NCBI GenBank assembly: GCA_024449915.1
Contig: JAMZAV010000804.1
Location: 185,705 to 249,704 of the forward strand
From: Sweltsa coloradensis
Taxonomy: Eukaryota; Arthropoda; Insecta; Plecoptera; Chloroperlidae
Direction of reading: 5' to 3'
DNA length: 64,000 nucleotides
Below the pieces are notes generated by a model. The model ran no database searches and was not told the origin of the DNA. It saw only the letters and a list, made by a program, of their open reading frames with translations. A program made the position numbers and the translations under genes. Shown piece after piece: positions 41,032-52,034 of this stretch (position 1 is the stretch's first letter; each line of letters opens with the position of its first letter).

Positions 41032-41079
41032 GGTGAACCAAAAATCGAGACACGGTTTTACCCGTAAGTACAATACTAC

Positions 41080-42148
41080 TCACATTAGCAACCGTGAAAG
41101 TTTAAGACATTGCATATATATATAAAACAACACACGAATAAAGTAAACAAATAAGATAAGAAAGCAGTTCCATGTCGGTATCAACAACCTGAAAATGCTT
41201 CAGAGCAGTGTTTCTCAAACTTTTCGCTTTCACGATGAAATATTTTGGCGATCACTGAACAATTCCACTCATAGTGGGATATTCAATTTTACAGCGGATC
41301 CAGAACGACAATGATAATTTTTTACATTCTTCTCATCACAATAATTAAGCTTTCAATCAGAATTTTATTTTTTAACCGATTTGGATAAGACTTTCAATAA
41401 ATAAAGTTTAATAAGTTTGTTGGCATGTGGTGATAAAAGATTATTTTCAGAGTCTAAGGAATCAAACAAACTATTGAATAAATGAATAAACTCACACCAT
41501 ATTACTGGTTTGCGTATTTGGTTGTGGACCTAGGGAATTGTTAGATATTTCGAGGCTCAAGAGGACGTGAGCGGAGGATTGGCATAAATGAAGAATTTGT
41601 TCGAAATTTGAAGTACCTACATGCCTAATTAATTTTCTCCCATCCTTTCTCTTAAATTTAAATGTTTTATTATCAATAATTGATTTTGTTGCCGCACCCT
41701 ACGGGTTTAGAACCGCTGCTCTAATGAAATAGCTAGAATTTTCTCTGAAAGATTATGCTCGGAGCATATTTATGCATTTTCTTCCCAGTAGTCTACAATG
41801 CTAACAATTAATTAAAACTTTAAATATATATAATTTTCCACCTTTTTAAGAATTTTTAAAGGCTACTGCAAAACTGCACTTTTTATAGTATGTTGAACTA
41901 CGTACTGTGTGCTTTAGGCCTCTGGCTTCAACATAACAGAAGTCAAGGTGCACACACAAAAATGTGTGTTAACAGTGAAAAATCCAATTATTATTATTAA
42001 ATAAAGAAAAACCCTGTTAAAAAATTACTTCTTATTTAATTTTATACAAGAAAAGTAATGCTTACTGCTATTTCAGTATAGTTCTAGGTTTCTGAATTAT
42101 TATTTCCTATATCCAAACACAATCCAAACGCAACCCAAAAACAATTTG
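41080..42148. other. AT-rich stretch, nothing recognised
   Basis: No convincing coding region or RNA gene is visible on either strand. Confidence 0.4.
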
Positions 42149-42449
42149 TTAGTTTACCGACGGAGGCAGCACATGCGTAACGCGCGAGACTGATGTGGGA
42201 GGTCGCCGGTCCAATAAACGTTACCTGTCCTGCTGTCCAGACTGAAAGTTAACCTTGTTAGTTTACCGACGGAGGCAGCACATGCGTAACGTGTGAGACT
42301 GATGTGGGAGGTCGCCGGTCCAATAAACGTTACCTAACCTCCTGTCCAGACTGAAAGTTAACCTTGTTAGTTTACCGACGGAGGCAGCACATGCGTAACG
42401 TGTGAGACTGATGTGGGAGGTCGCCGGTCCAATAAACGTTACCTGTCCT
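42149..42449. repeat. 109-bp tandem repeat, about 2.8 units
   Basis: TTAGTTTACCGACGGAGGCA begins units at 42149, 42258 and 42367, exactly 109 nt apart. Units differ at only a few positions (GCGCGAGAC against GTGTGAGAC, GTCCTGC against AACCTCC). No coding sense. Confidence 0.95.
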
Positions 42450-43379
42450 GGTTACGCTGGGTTTTATTATGACCTCCTGTTTTTTATGTGTAGGGAATTT
42501 AAACGTTGAATTACTCCCGGTCCATAGGAATATTACCTATACTGATTATAATTAATATTATAGAATTTAAAAATATTGATTACAAATTTGCTATTCGATA
42601 TCGATGGATAATCCACTCGTCATTTTTAGCGTAATTTCCAATATTTATCAAGAACAAACGATAACATTAATTTGTTTTGAAATCTTTCCTATTAAAAAAT
42701 GAAATTGCTCAAATAATCAATTTGTCAGTATATTTGCAGCATCGTTCTCACACACCCTCATTCATCATCAACTACAGACGTTTACGATGATATCTTGATT
42801 TTTGCAATACACTTATCTTGACAGTGATTGGTATTAAATCGTTTGTAGGAATATAAATCGTTCGGAATACCCATTCTTATGTATACACTGTCTTTAATAT
42901 TGTTCGAGAGGTTTTTGCATAACAGTCGGCTTATTGTGGAAATTGCCCATACCCTACTAAGATTTATTTGCGAAATACATCCGTCGGATCCTGCGGTTAA
43001 TAAAATGGATATTAAATACATTTTAAAACATCTATAAAATATCAAGTTAGCAGACTTGGAGCCCCCAGTTCAGTTGATCGCCTGTAATAAAGATTAACTT
43101 GGTTTATGTTTCATTACAGAATGGTGTTAATGTCTTTCTATCACCTTATCGTTTAATGTCAGTATAAACCGGCATTTTTCCTATTCCTTTTCTTAAGAAA
43201 GTCATAAAATACGTGTAAAGTTTTAAGTGACAAAATTATTTTATCACTTTTAAGAAACGGAATAGTCACGTTAACTTGGGTGTATTAAAGTTAATACATA
43301 ACTTAAGTTTTATAGAAAACTATTAAAACTTCAAGTCTCGTAGAAGCTTTTTCCCCATGTTGTGTTGGTTGTGGAACGA
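42450..43379. other. AT-rich stretch, nothing recognised
   Basis: The only open frame above 80 codons (minus strand, 43045-42782) has no recognised motif and no supporting context. Confidence 0.4.
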
Positions 43380-44344
43380 AGCTAACATGTTGCATGGAAG
43401 TGTTTAGCTCCGGCTCTGACGTACGCCGACTGCAATCCTGTAAGCACAGCTAGGTAGTGGTCACGCAGCTAACATGTTGCACGGAAGTGTTTAGCTCCGG
43501 CTCTGACGTACGCCGACTGCAATCCTGTAAGCAAAGCTAGGTAGTGGTCACGCAACTGACATGTTGCATGGAAGTGTTTAGCTCCGGCTCTGACGTACGC
43601 CGACTGCAATCCTGTAAGCACAGCTAGGTAGTGGTCACGCAGCTAACATGTTGCATGGAAATGTTTAGCTCCGGCTCTGACGTACGCCGACTGCAATCCT
43701 GTAAGCACAGCTAAGTAGTGGTCACGCAGCTAACATGTTGCACGGAAGTGTTTAGCTCCGGCTCTGACGTACGCCGACTGAAATCCTGTAAGCACAGCTA
43801 GGTAGTGGTCACGCAGCTAACATGTTGCATGGAAGTGTTTAGCTCCGGCTCTGACGTACGCCGACTGCAATCCTGTAAGCACAGCTAAGTAGTGGTCACG
43901 CAGCTAACATGTTGCACGGAAGTGTTTAGCTCCGGCTCTGACGTACGCCGACTGCAATCCTGTAAGCACAGCTAAGTAGTGGTCACGCAGCTGACATTTG
44001 CACGGAAGTGTTAAGCTCCGGCTCTGACGTACGCCGACTGCAATCCTGTAAGCACAGCTTGGTAGTGGTCACGCAGCTAACATGTTGCACGGAAGTGTTT
44101 AGCTCCGGCTCTGACGTACGCCGACTGCAATCCTGTAAGCACAGCTAGGTAGTGGTCACGCAGCTAACATGTTGCACGGAAGTGTTTAGCTCCGGCTCTG
44201 ACGTACGCCGACTGCAATCCTGTTAGCACAGCTAAGTAGTGGTCACGCAGCTAACATGTTGCACGGAAGTGTTTAGCTCCGGCTCTGACGTACGCCGACT
44301 GCAATCCTGTAAGCACAGCTAAGTTGTGGTCACGCAGCTAACAA
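43380..44344. repeat. 87-bp minisatellite, 11 units
   Basis: Eleven copies of a unit containing AACATGTTGCA.GGAAGTGT, AGCTCCGGCTCTGACGTACG, CGACTGCAATCCTGTAAGCA and GTAGTGGTCACGCAG follow each other at 86-88 nt. Units are more than 90 percent alike, with one small deletion (ACATTTGCACG near 43993). The array ends with a truncated unit at 44344. The unit contains the palindrome ACGT within TGACGTACG but no coding frame is kept. Confidence 0.95.
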
Positions 44345-44715
44345 CAAGTACCCGACTTGTCATTGTCAACAACGAGTGCACCAAGTAGTTAATAAAATAA
44401 GTCAAATGTACTCGAACATTACTATCTCAAATAAAACGTCTGGGAAACTTTATGGAAGAGTTCACGAATTAGTATCCATAAGTTTGTCACAATTTCACCA
44501 TTAGATGCAAATTTATCTGGAGGTAAAACTTAAGTTCACCATGAAGTCGTCAACAGGTAGCACATATTATTGAAACTTATAATATAATGGCCAAATAATA
44601 AGCAGAAGCAATATATTGTTCAAACACTGTTGGCTTATACGCAATTATATGTATCAATAATAATTATTTGCGTTGGAATTGTGTTAGAGTTCAATTACAT
44701 GGACTAGGTGATATT

Positions 44716-44999
44716 AACTAGGAAAACGCCAAAATCGTTGTTAGACGAGTGTGCGAGCCATGTGTTGAGTAACCGGTAATATTCCCTTTCTTTCCCCTAC
44801 CTAAGGCCTCCCTAGCCTATTATAGACTGAGTGGCGCATTATGGCCTTACACTTGACGCGCCCTTACACCAACTAAACTTAAAAACCCGATTATTTATAC
44901 CAATACCAATATAATTATCAAACTTAAATGCAAATGTTCCCGGGTACTCAACACATGACTCGCTCACTCTTCTAACAACGACTTTGGCGATTTCCTAGT
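44716..44999. repeat. Short TIR element (family M), best-preserved copy
   Basis: It begins ACTAGGAAAACGCCAAAATC and ends GACTTTGGCGATTTCCTAGT, with a further inverted pair GAGCCATGTGTTGAGTA / TACTCAACACATGACTCGC inside each end. At 284 bp with TIRs of about 55 bp and no ORF it has the form of a MITE. Confidence 0.85.
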
Positions 45000-46240
45000 A
45001 ATAGACACATCCCAATGCCGTACGCGTTTAAAATCACAATTAATACAAACCAAGAGCTCACCCTTGCAATGCAGAGTGCATATTTTATTATATGCAATCC
45101 AATTAAACATTCAACTTTTCCATTAAATAAATAAAATTAATTCGTATTTGGAGTCTACCTACTCAGTCACAGGACCTCGTCGGCGCCGACGCCTCTGACA
45201 AGCGAACTATACTAGATATTCATACATAGAATTGAAAGCTTAAAACTTATCATAGGCTACATAACAATGCCACATAACCCAAGTTGCAATTCATATTTCC
45301 ATACACACAACAATATGTTGACACTTTTGAAAAAAATGATCTTCTTTAAAAATGTTCACTCTTGGACTCAAATTTAGGCTTGATAGAGTTCACATTGAAT
45401 CACAATCCATGAATTAATTTCTTCGATATTGGAAGGCGAATTTTTGTAGTATTTGATCTTTAACTAATTATATACTTCATTAGTTTGCTAGTTTTACAAA
45501 ATATAGTTGATGTAAGGCCTACTTTATTCATCGTATTTAGAGTTTGACTCTAGCTTTGCATCACGTAGGGGTAATGTGTATGGCGTAGGCCTACCCACAA
45601 GTTTGGGCTCCCACCCTCAGATCTGTTAGTAATCGATGGGATACCTAGAAATATATTCCTATTGGCAATTTGAAATGAAACGAATAAGGATAACAAAATT
45701 TACAACATTAACTCTTTTCAAGTTTTTAATTTTCAAGGAACGAGTTTCTAGTATGGTCTGAAATATGACAGGTTTGAGTTTTGAGATAGGCTGTAAGATG
45801 AACAAGCCTCCCTAGCTATTTTCAATTCGATATCTATCATATTTCCATATTAATATGCAAATTTATGCAATTAATTATTAACTCCAGTAATATGCAGCAT
45901 ATCAAGTGTATTTTCATCAATAAGAGATCGCTATATAATTAACTATCGAAACCAATTATCAGTTGTATGAATTTGACTCTGTAATTATCATAAAAATGAA
46001 TAATTAGTAATAAAACTAATTAAGCTATCTATGGCTTAAATTGCAAATTTTAAAGTAGCACATTATATGACCTGGTCATATTAAAGATGTTTGCCGCTTA
46101 TTTGAAACGAATCGGTTAAGTATTAAGAGAGTAATTAGAGTTTGAAGTTCACTACTTGGATGTTTTCTTCATAAAATGTAATCTAGCATTGACATTACAT
46201 GCTTCAATGCATTCACTATTTTGTAACGACGAACGTTCGA
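45000..46240. other. AT-rich stretch, nothing recognised
   Basis: No gene was found. A TAGGCCTA-like motif occurs near 45588 and AT-rich simple sequence dominates 45840-46030. Confidence 0.4.
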
Positions 46241-46429
46241 AATCCTTCTCTGGACTTCGACCGTGAACCAGAAGGGAAGACGCAGCTCGGTTCTCGGAAT
46301 TGTATAGAGGCAGTACAAACTAAGGACGAGCCGGACTCATCTTGTAGATGAAGGGTGTAGTGAGGGGGTGTCTGTGAAGGTATATAGATCTTAGGTGGAT
46401 GCTCTTTACACTTTTTAGGGAGGAGCTAT

Positions 46430-46500
46430 CGTGTCACGTGACATTTGAGTAATATAAAACTCTCGAGGGAAGCTAGGACCGGACAGTTGGTTACGTTCGG
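46430..46500 (+). promoter_or_regulatory. Promoter-like segment with E-box palindrome and TATA
   Basis: GTCACGTGAC, an E-box palindrome, lies at 46433-46442, and AATATAAAAC at 46451-46460 could be a TATA box with a start about 25-30 nt on. The sequence downstream is less AT-rich than the surroundings. No recognisable protein follows (the frame at 46931-47173 has no motifs), so this may belong to an LTR, a non-coding transcript or a distant gene. Confidence 0.3.
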
Positions 46501-46693
46501 AGGAACGGCCCTTGTGCTTCGTCATAATGTAGTCCGCTAATAGGCCTCATTAGAAGACCTGTGTGATTTGAATCCGCAGTGTTTTAAAGTTGAAATTCAT
46601 AGTGCGAGTAAATGGTTAATTCTTTGGATACTAAAGGTCAAGTTATATGTGAAATATTGTGTCTATATTTTACATCGTGTGTTCGGTTTTTAA

Positions 46694-46917
46694 TTCGTCG
46701 TTGTTAATTTGTGCGCGCTTCATCAGGAACACTTGTGACATGTTCTACGTCACCTACTCATTTGCATAATTCGTCGTTGTTAATTGTGTGCGCTTCATCA
46801 GGAACACTTGTGACATGTTCTACGTCACCTACTCATTTGCATAATTCGTCGTTGTTAATTTGTGCGCTTCATCAGGAACAGTTGTGACATATTCAACGTC
46901 ACCATAAATTTGTATCT
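46694..46917. repeat. 75-bp tandem repeat, three units
   Basis: TTCGTCGTTGTTAATT starts units at 46694, 46770 and 46844. Units share GCGCTTCATCAGGAACA and TTGTGACAT(G/A)TTC..CGTCACC; the third is more divergent. Confidence 0.9.
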
Positions 46918-47564
46918 TCATCGTGGCTAATTGTGTTCGTGTCTTGTCGGAGATTCTTACCCGGATTGTGCAGTATTTACTCAAGTGAATGGATTACATC
47001 GAATTACGTTGCGTGTTCCTCGGCAACCAATAGACTGTCCAGGAGTGTCTGCTTCTGCGCATCAGCTGTTTTGTGTTGAACCGGTCGCCGTCAGGGGTCA
47101 CGTGGGCCTATTGGATACTTCGTTCCGGCCGAGAGTTTCGCAATGTATTTTCATCCGGAGTAAAAATAGATGAGTACCAAACATCTTTAATAATCAATGG
47201 TTATTTAAAATTCATTATTTGTTTCAAAACAATTTCAAAATTAATTGTAATATTTTGGATGGGTAAATAGATGTATGGACAGGCAGGTGGAATAGCCAAA
47301 AGGGATTTAGATTATTATAATAGAAAGGATCCTTAGGCAGGTAGGCTGCTATTTAATTGTTTGTAATTGGTTATTTACAATATATCCAGTCAGAATGGAA
47401 ATCATTCTCAATGTTATAATTTAGTAGATTTGATCCATTTTTGAAATCCTTATTTAAAATAAGTTTATTTTTCAGGTATTGATTTTATTTCACAAAATTA
47501 ATTAAATAATTATAATTAATAATTAATTAATTAATATAATTTTATTAATTGAAGATTTTTGTGT

Positions 47565-47987
47565 TGTTGGGGCAAGAGATGAATGGGTGATACATGAAGA
47601 TGAAAATAAAACTCTGGAGTGAATGGAGGACCATGTTAAAGATTACAAATGAGTGGACTGTAAATGAAGGCCCTGGTTCAGCGATCCACGAACACAATAA
47701 CATACACTTTGAATGGCAAATCACAAGTAAAAACACTGTATTTATTAATAACTTATCGAAAGTTAACAGAGAATAACGCTAGACCATACGAATGGCCGAT
47801 GCAGTAAGTAATTTCAGTCTGATGATAAACATTGTTGAAAACAAAGAAACATAGCGTCCTTTTCAACACCAAAGAAATTGATACAAAAATATTAGGATGG
47901 CGGTGAGCAATAAACAATGAAGTTAAAGTGCACAAATAGTACCAGGATGGCTGTGAACAACAAGGCAGTGCAAGTGTTGCATAAACA
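47565..47987 (-). repeat. 3' LTR of the BEL/Pao element
   Basis: This 423-bp LTR is uninterrupted and follows a polypurine-type TTTTTTGGGCCCCAGTA on the minus strand. Compared with the other LTR it has single-base differences such as AAATAAAACTC/AAATGAAACTC and AACGCTAG/AACACTAG. Confidence 0.9.
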
Positions 47988-48039
47988 TACTGGGGCCCAA
48001 AAAATGAATATTTTTTAAGAAAGGAAACATTGAAACATT

Positions 48040-49307
48040 TTAAGTTGGAAGTGGGCACAATTTCACTATTGGGCGTTTGTAATGTCCTCGAGAAGTCTTG
48101 ATTGTGACCACTCGAACCTTTCCATCGTCGCCATGATGTAGAGCGGTGATTACAGCAAGCTGCCACTGGAGAGGAGATAGGTTGTCTTCCTTCACCAGGA
48201 CCACTGTGCCTTCTAGAAGATTTGGACTACAACTAGACCACTTCTGTCTTTGTTGCAAAGAGTGTGGATAATCACTTGACCATTTCCTCCAGATGAGCTG
48301 CATGGAGTGTTGAAGTTGCTTCCATCTATTCAACGTATGAATTGAGTTGTCAGTAAAGTTGGGTTCTGGTATAGCGGTGATTGCCTCGCCGATTAGAAAA
48401 TGACCTGGACTAAGATAAGATATATCATTAGGATCATTGTTAAGGGCAAGCAAGCTTCAATCTGTGTAAGTAAAGTTACCATTTGTTCAAACGTGAGAGA
48501 GTTATTTCCAATTACCCTCTTGAGATGGTATTTCAAGGATTTAACGGCAGCCTCCCATAAACCTCCGAAGTGTGGAGAACGAGGAGGTATGAAAAACCAG
48601 TTACAATTATCGACTGAGCTATGGTTTTTCAGAGTATCTTGATGTAACTTCGATTTTAACAACTTGTTAAGGTCAACAAGCTGGTGATTGGCACCAACAA
48701 AGTTTGATCCGTTGTCGCTATAAATGTTTGAACATTTACCTCGCCGTGATGTGAATCGTTTTAAAGCAGCAATGAATGCCTCGGTAGTCATATCACTGAC
48801 TAATTCAATGTGGACGGCCTTTGTAGCTAGACACACAAAAATAGCGATGTATGCCTTCAATTTAACTTTGCTACGTGTAGATCCTTGTTTTACGAAAAAC
48901 GGTCCTGCGTAATCGACTTCTGTGTTTAGAAAAGGGCGAGCTGGTTGTATTCTAGGAGCTGGAAGTTCTCCCATGAGTTGCTGCGTTACAGATGTCTTCA
49001 ATTTGTAGCACGGCAAACACTGATGCAATGTCGATCTCAGGATACGTCTTATGGATGGTATCCAGTAATGTTGTCGAAGTGATGACGTCAACATTTGTGC
49101 TGAAGCATGTAACAGTCGTAAGTGTTCATTCATAATGAGCATTTTAGTGAGATGATGCTGTGGTGGCATTATGATTTGATGTTTTGACTCAAATGGCAGT
49201 AATGATTTTCGGAGTCTACCTCCTACTCTTAAGATGCCTTCACTATCCAAAAATGGATAGAGATTTTTAATGTTGCTTTTGTTATGAACTTCCTTTGATG
49301 CTAACAA
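48040..49307 (-). pseudogene. BEL/Pao integrase and DUF5641 region
   Basis: Frame 49307-48393 contains the HH-CC zinc region (HEHLRLLHAS-like to HQCLPCYKLK), then the catalytic core with FLNTEVDYAGPF, VCLATKAVHIELVSDM, NIYSDNGSNFVGAN and PPRSPHFGGLWEAAVKSLK, which place the D-D-E residues. Frame 48453-48040 is the DUF5641 tail (SYLSPGHFLIGEAI, LNRWKQLQHSMQLIW, GHYKRPIVKLCPLP). A frameshift near 48410-48450 separates them. The function would be insertion of the cDNA copy. Confidence 0.88.
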
Positions 49308-49358
49308 AGCTTGGATGTCTGACGCATAAGCTTCACTTTGCGCTATTTTGATGCATAC

Positions 49359-50729
49359 TTAAAGTGAGTTTTGCAGCTCTGCGGCAGATAGTACGGAGTA
49401 GTTTCTCTCCGCAGATGGCTTGCGAGCGTTGTAGCAAAAACGAAGACAGTGTGCCGTTACACGTTGTAGTTTGATTAGTTTTGAGAACTTGCAGATAATG
49501 CCATCTTCTTGCTTGGTGGCAGTGAGTGTGGTAACAGTAGCCTTTTGTTCCGGCATGTCTTCAATTGAAATTGACTCCACTTTGGAAACTGGCCACAATA
49601 ATGAATCTAGTGACAACCATTGTGGACCGTGCCACCATAAGTCACAAGTGGCAAGAGTTTCTGCAGAAGTTCCTCTTGATATAAGGTCTGCTGGATTTTG
49701 TGCTGATGCGACGTGTTGCCATTTTGCATTTGCAGTGAGTTCTTGTATTTCTGTGACTCTGTTTGCAATGAATGTTTTCCATTTGTGTGGATGAGCCTTC
49801 ATCCATGCAAGAACTATTGTAGAGTCTGTCCAGAGAAAACTAGAACCAATGTCAAGACGTAGAGATTCCACTGTCTTTTTGAACAATTTGGCGAGTAGAA
49901 GTGCACCGCATAATTCCAAGCTTGGAATCGAAATTCTTTTCAAAGGTGCGACCTTTGACTTAGAGCAAAGTAAATGGTTTACAGTTTGACCTTCTGTGTT
50001 AGTGGATCGGAGATATATGCAAGCTCCGAAAGCCCTTTCGGAAGCATCGGAGAATCCGTTGAAGTTGAATGTCAGAAATGATTCCTGTGACTAGAACTAG
50101 TCGTTGAACCTTTATGGTGCTTATGGTAGGAAGTTGATTGTAGATACTCTTCCAATGATTATTCAGGGGGTTGGGTAAAAGATCATCCCAGTCTAGCTTT
50201 TCTAGCCAAAGGTGCTGTAGAAATATCTTGTAGTTAATGACAATGGGACTTATTAATCCCAGTGGATCGAAAATAGTAGATACGATCGATAGCACTTTAT
50301 TTTTGGTAGAGTTAGTAGCTTGCTGTGGCTGAGGAGTCGAAGAATCGATCATTATCTGAAAGTGATCAGAAGCAGGGTGCCATAGCAAGCCTAGAGTTTT
50401 CACAGACTCATCTTGTTCCAACTGGAGTGGAAGATTAGTTTCACGATCTTCTTCTGGAACAGCCTCCAAAAGAGCCGAATGGTTTGAACACCACTTACGT
50501 AGTGGGAACCCTCCACTGGAAAGCAGAGATCGCAAATCTTGCTGGAGTTGTAGAGCATCTTCCAGATTATCTGAACCTGATAGACAGTCGTCTACGTAGA
50601 AATCAGTTTTTTAAAACAAAAGATGCGCTGGGATATCTTTCAGCTTCCAGGTCTGCTAAGTGATGTAGGCATCATGTAGCTAGAAATGGTGCTGTTTTTG
50701 TGCCGTATGTTACTGTAGTTAGTTGGTAT
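49359..50729 (-). pseudogene. BEL/Pao reverse transcriptase 3' part and RNase H
   Basis: From the Gypsy junction at 50729 the frame resumes with TVTYGTKTAPFLA, meets a stop near 50676, and then shows the catalytic DFYVDDCLSG near 50600-50570. Frame 50535-49999 carries the rest of the RT and connection (VLSIVSTIFDPLGLISPIVI). Frame 49943-49359 is RNase H with [28 protein letters not shown] and [15 protein letters not shown]. Several frame changes occur. Confidence 0.85.
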
Positions 50730-51003
50730 TGTGTTATTATGTGGCAATAATAACAACAACATTTTAACTTACTCTGTTGTTTATTTAACATGAGATTAAA
50801 CAGATGATACAAGATTACGATACACTAATAATAAGTAGGTTAGCTTCCATCTACATGATGGCTGATGAAGTAATACGGAAACGGAAGTACGACCACTGAA
50901 GTCAGATGTGAGAAACACACCGCCTGCTCAACATAGGTAACGTTGTGCGTTGACGCCAAGGCGCGTGGTAAGTCAATCAAAGTCTGTTGTTGCATACACA
51001 ACA
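50730..51003 (-). repeat. 3' LTR of the Gypsy element
   Basis: On the minus strand it starts TGTTGTGTATGCAACAAC and ends ATAATAACACA, after a polypurine-like AAAGGCGGAGACT. It matches the 5' LTR at 55465-55741 almost base for base. Confidence 0.92.
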
Positions 51004-51129
51004 AGTCTCCGCCTTTAAAATAAAGACACGGAAAAATATAGAATGCCATATGGGCTAAGATAATTCAAAATAAAACCCTTTGTCTGAAGGACTGAAATAA
51101 TAGCAAAAAGGGTTAGCAAAGATAGATAA

Positions 51130-52034
51130 TCATTTAATCACAAAATCACTTAGATACGAAGGCTTGGTAACTTGTCTTGAGGACCTTCGTACAGCTTCTG
51201 GAGTTGATGAAGATGCTCTCACAGGTGGAACCTTGCGATGCGAATGCGATGTAGCTGCAACGTCCGGGTCAACCCTGGGGAGAACAGCGATTGGCACCTG
51301 TGCAGACTCGGACAGAACCTCGGGCACAGAAACATCAGCATTAGTATGTTCCTGTATTACATAAGGAGTAGGGTTAAGGGAGATCGGAATTGGTGTAGTA
51401 GGAACAGGAGGGTTAGAAACTCTGCGACGTAGCTGGTCAAGATGACGTCGTTCCATCGTACCTTCACTGGTAAGTATAGTGAAGTTTCTAGGACCTTCCA
51501 CTGACATTATCACACCTGCAGCCCACTTTTGACCAGGAATATTGTAGACTCTGTACAGGACGGAGTCATTCTCGTTGAAAATCCTTGTCGCGGATATGTC
51601 CAGAGAACTGCAAACAGCTTGAGATTCCCGTGAGGACTGCACATTTGCAGGGTGTAATCTGTCCAATACGTGGCGATTTAACGTCCCATGAGTAACTCTG
51701 AAGGCGAGTATCCACTTGCGTTGGGAGTAGTTCTTAACGTAAGCAGAATTCTGGGTAATTCTACTTCCCACTGATCTTCGTTTACCTTCTTGAGCAGATT
51801 CTTGATTGTTTGTACTGTGCGTTCCGCCTGACCGTTACTAGCTGGTTGGTACGGAGCGGAGCGAATGTGGTTGATTTGGTTCTCTTTCAGAAAAGAGGCA
51901 AATTCTTCTGACCGAAAACAGGGGCCATTATCTGTGACTACTTCGTCAGGGATACCATGAGTACGAAAACTGGTGCGTAAGGAATGAATTACTGTTGAAG
52001 ACGACATGGATCCATCAGTGTCTAACACTTCCAT
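51130..52034 (-). pseudogene. Gypsy integrase core and C-terminal region, frameshifted
   Basis: Frame 52034-51678 continues the integrase with VVTDNGPCFRSEEF and SAPYQPASNGQAERTVQTIK, giving the second D and the E of the D-D-E triad; frame 51771-51130 holds the C-terminal domain (RIFNENDSVLYRVYNIPGQK and GTMERRHLDQLRRR), ending near the LTR. One single-base change of frame near 52080 separates this from the main pol frame, and another near 51700 separates the two parts. Confidence 0.85.

Larger units (their letters stand above)
40498..41075. mobile_element. Penelope-like (family D) tail palindrome
   Basis: The right end AACCAAAAATCGAGACACGG recurs inverted near 40549-40568 (CCATGTCTCGATTTTTGGTT); an extra direct copy of that end precedes it at 40498-40540. 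The arms converge at about 40690-40910 with GCGTGTCTGCTGCCGCGTCC in both orientations. It has the same architecture as the two preceding palindromes. Confidence 0.7.

Noticed and set aside
42782..43045. Minus-strand 87-codon frame as a gene
   Set aside because: No recognised motif, AT-rich composition and no supporting neighbours.
43380..44344. CRISPR array
   Set aside because: The 87-bp units follow each other directly with no unique spacers, and the window is clearly animal DNA; it is a minisatellite.
46931..47173. 80-codon frame downstream of a promoter-like segment as a gene
   Set aside because: No motif, an unusual start context and no visible splice sites; kept only as possible transcribed leader sequence.
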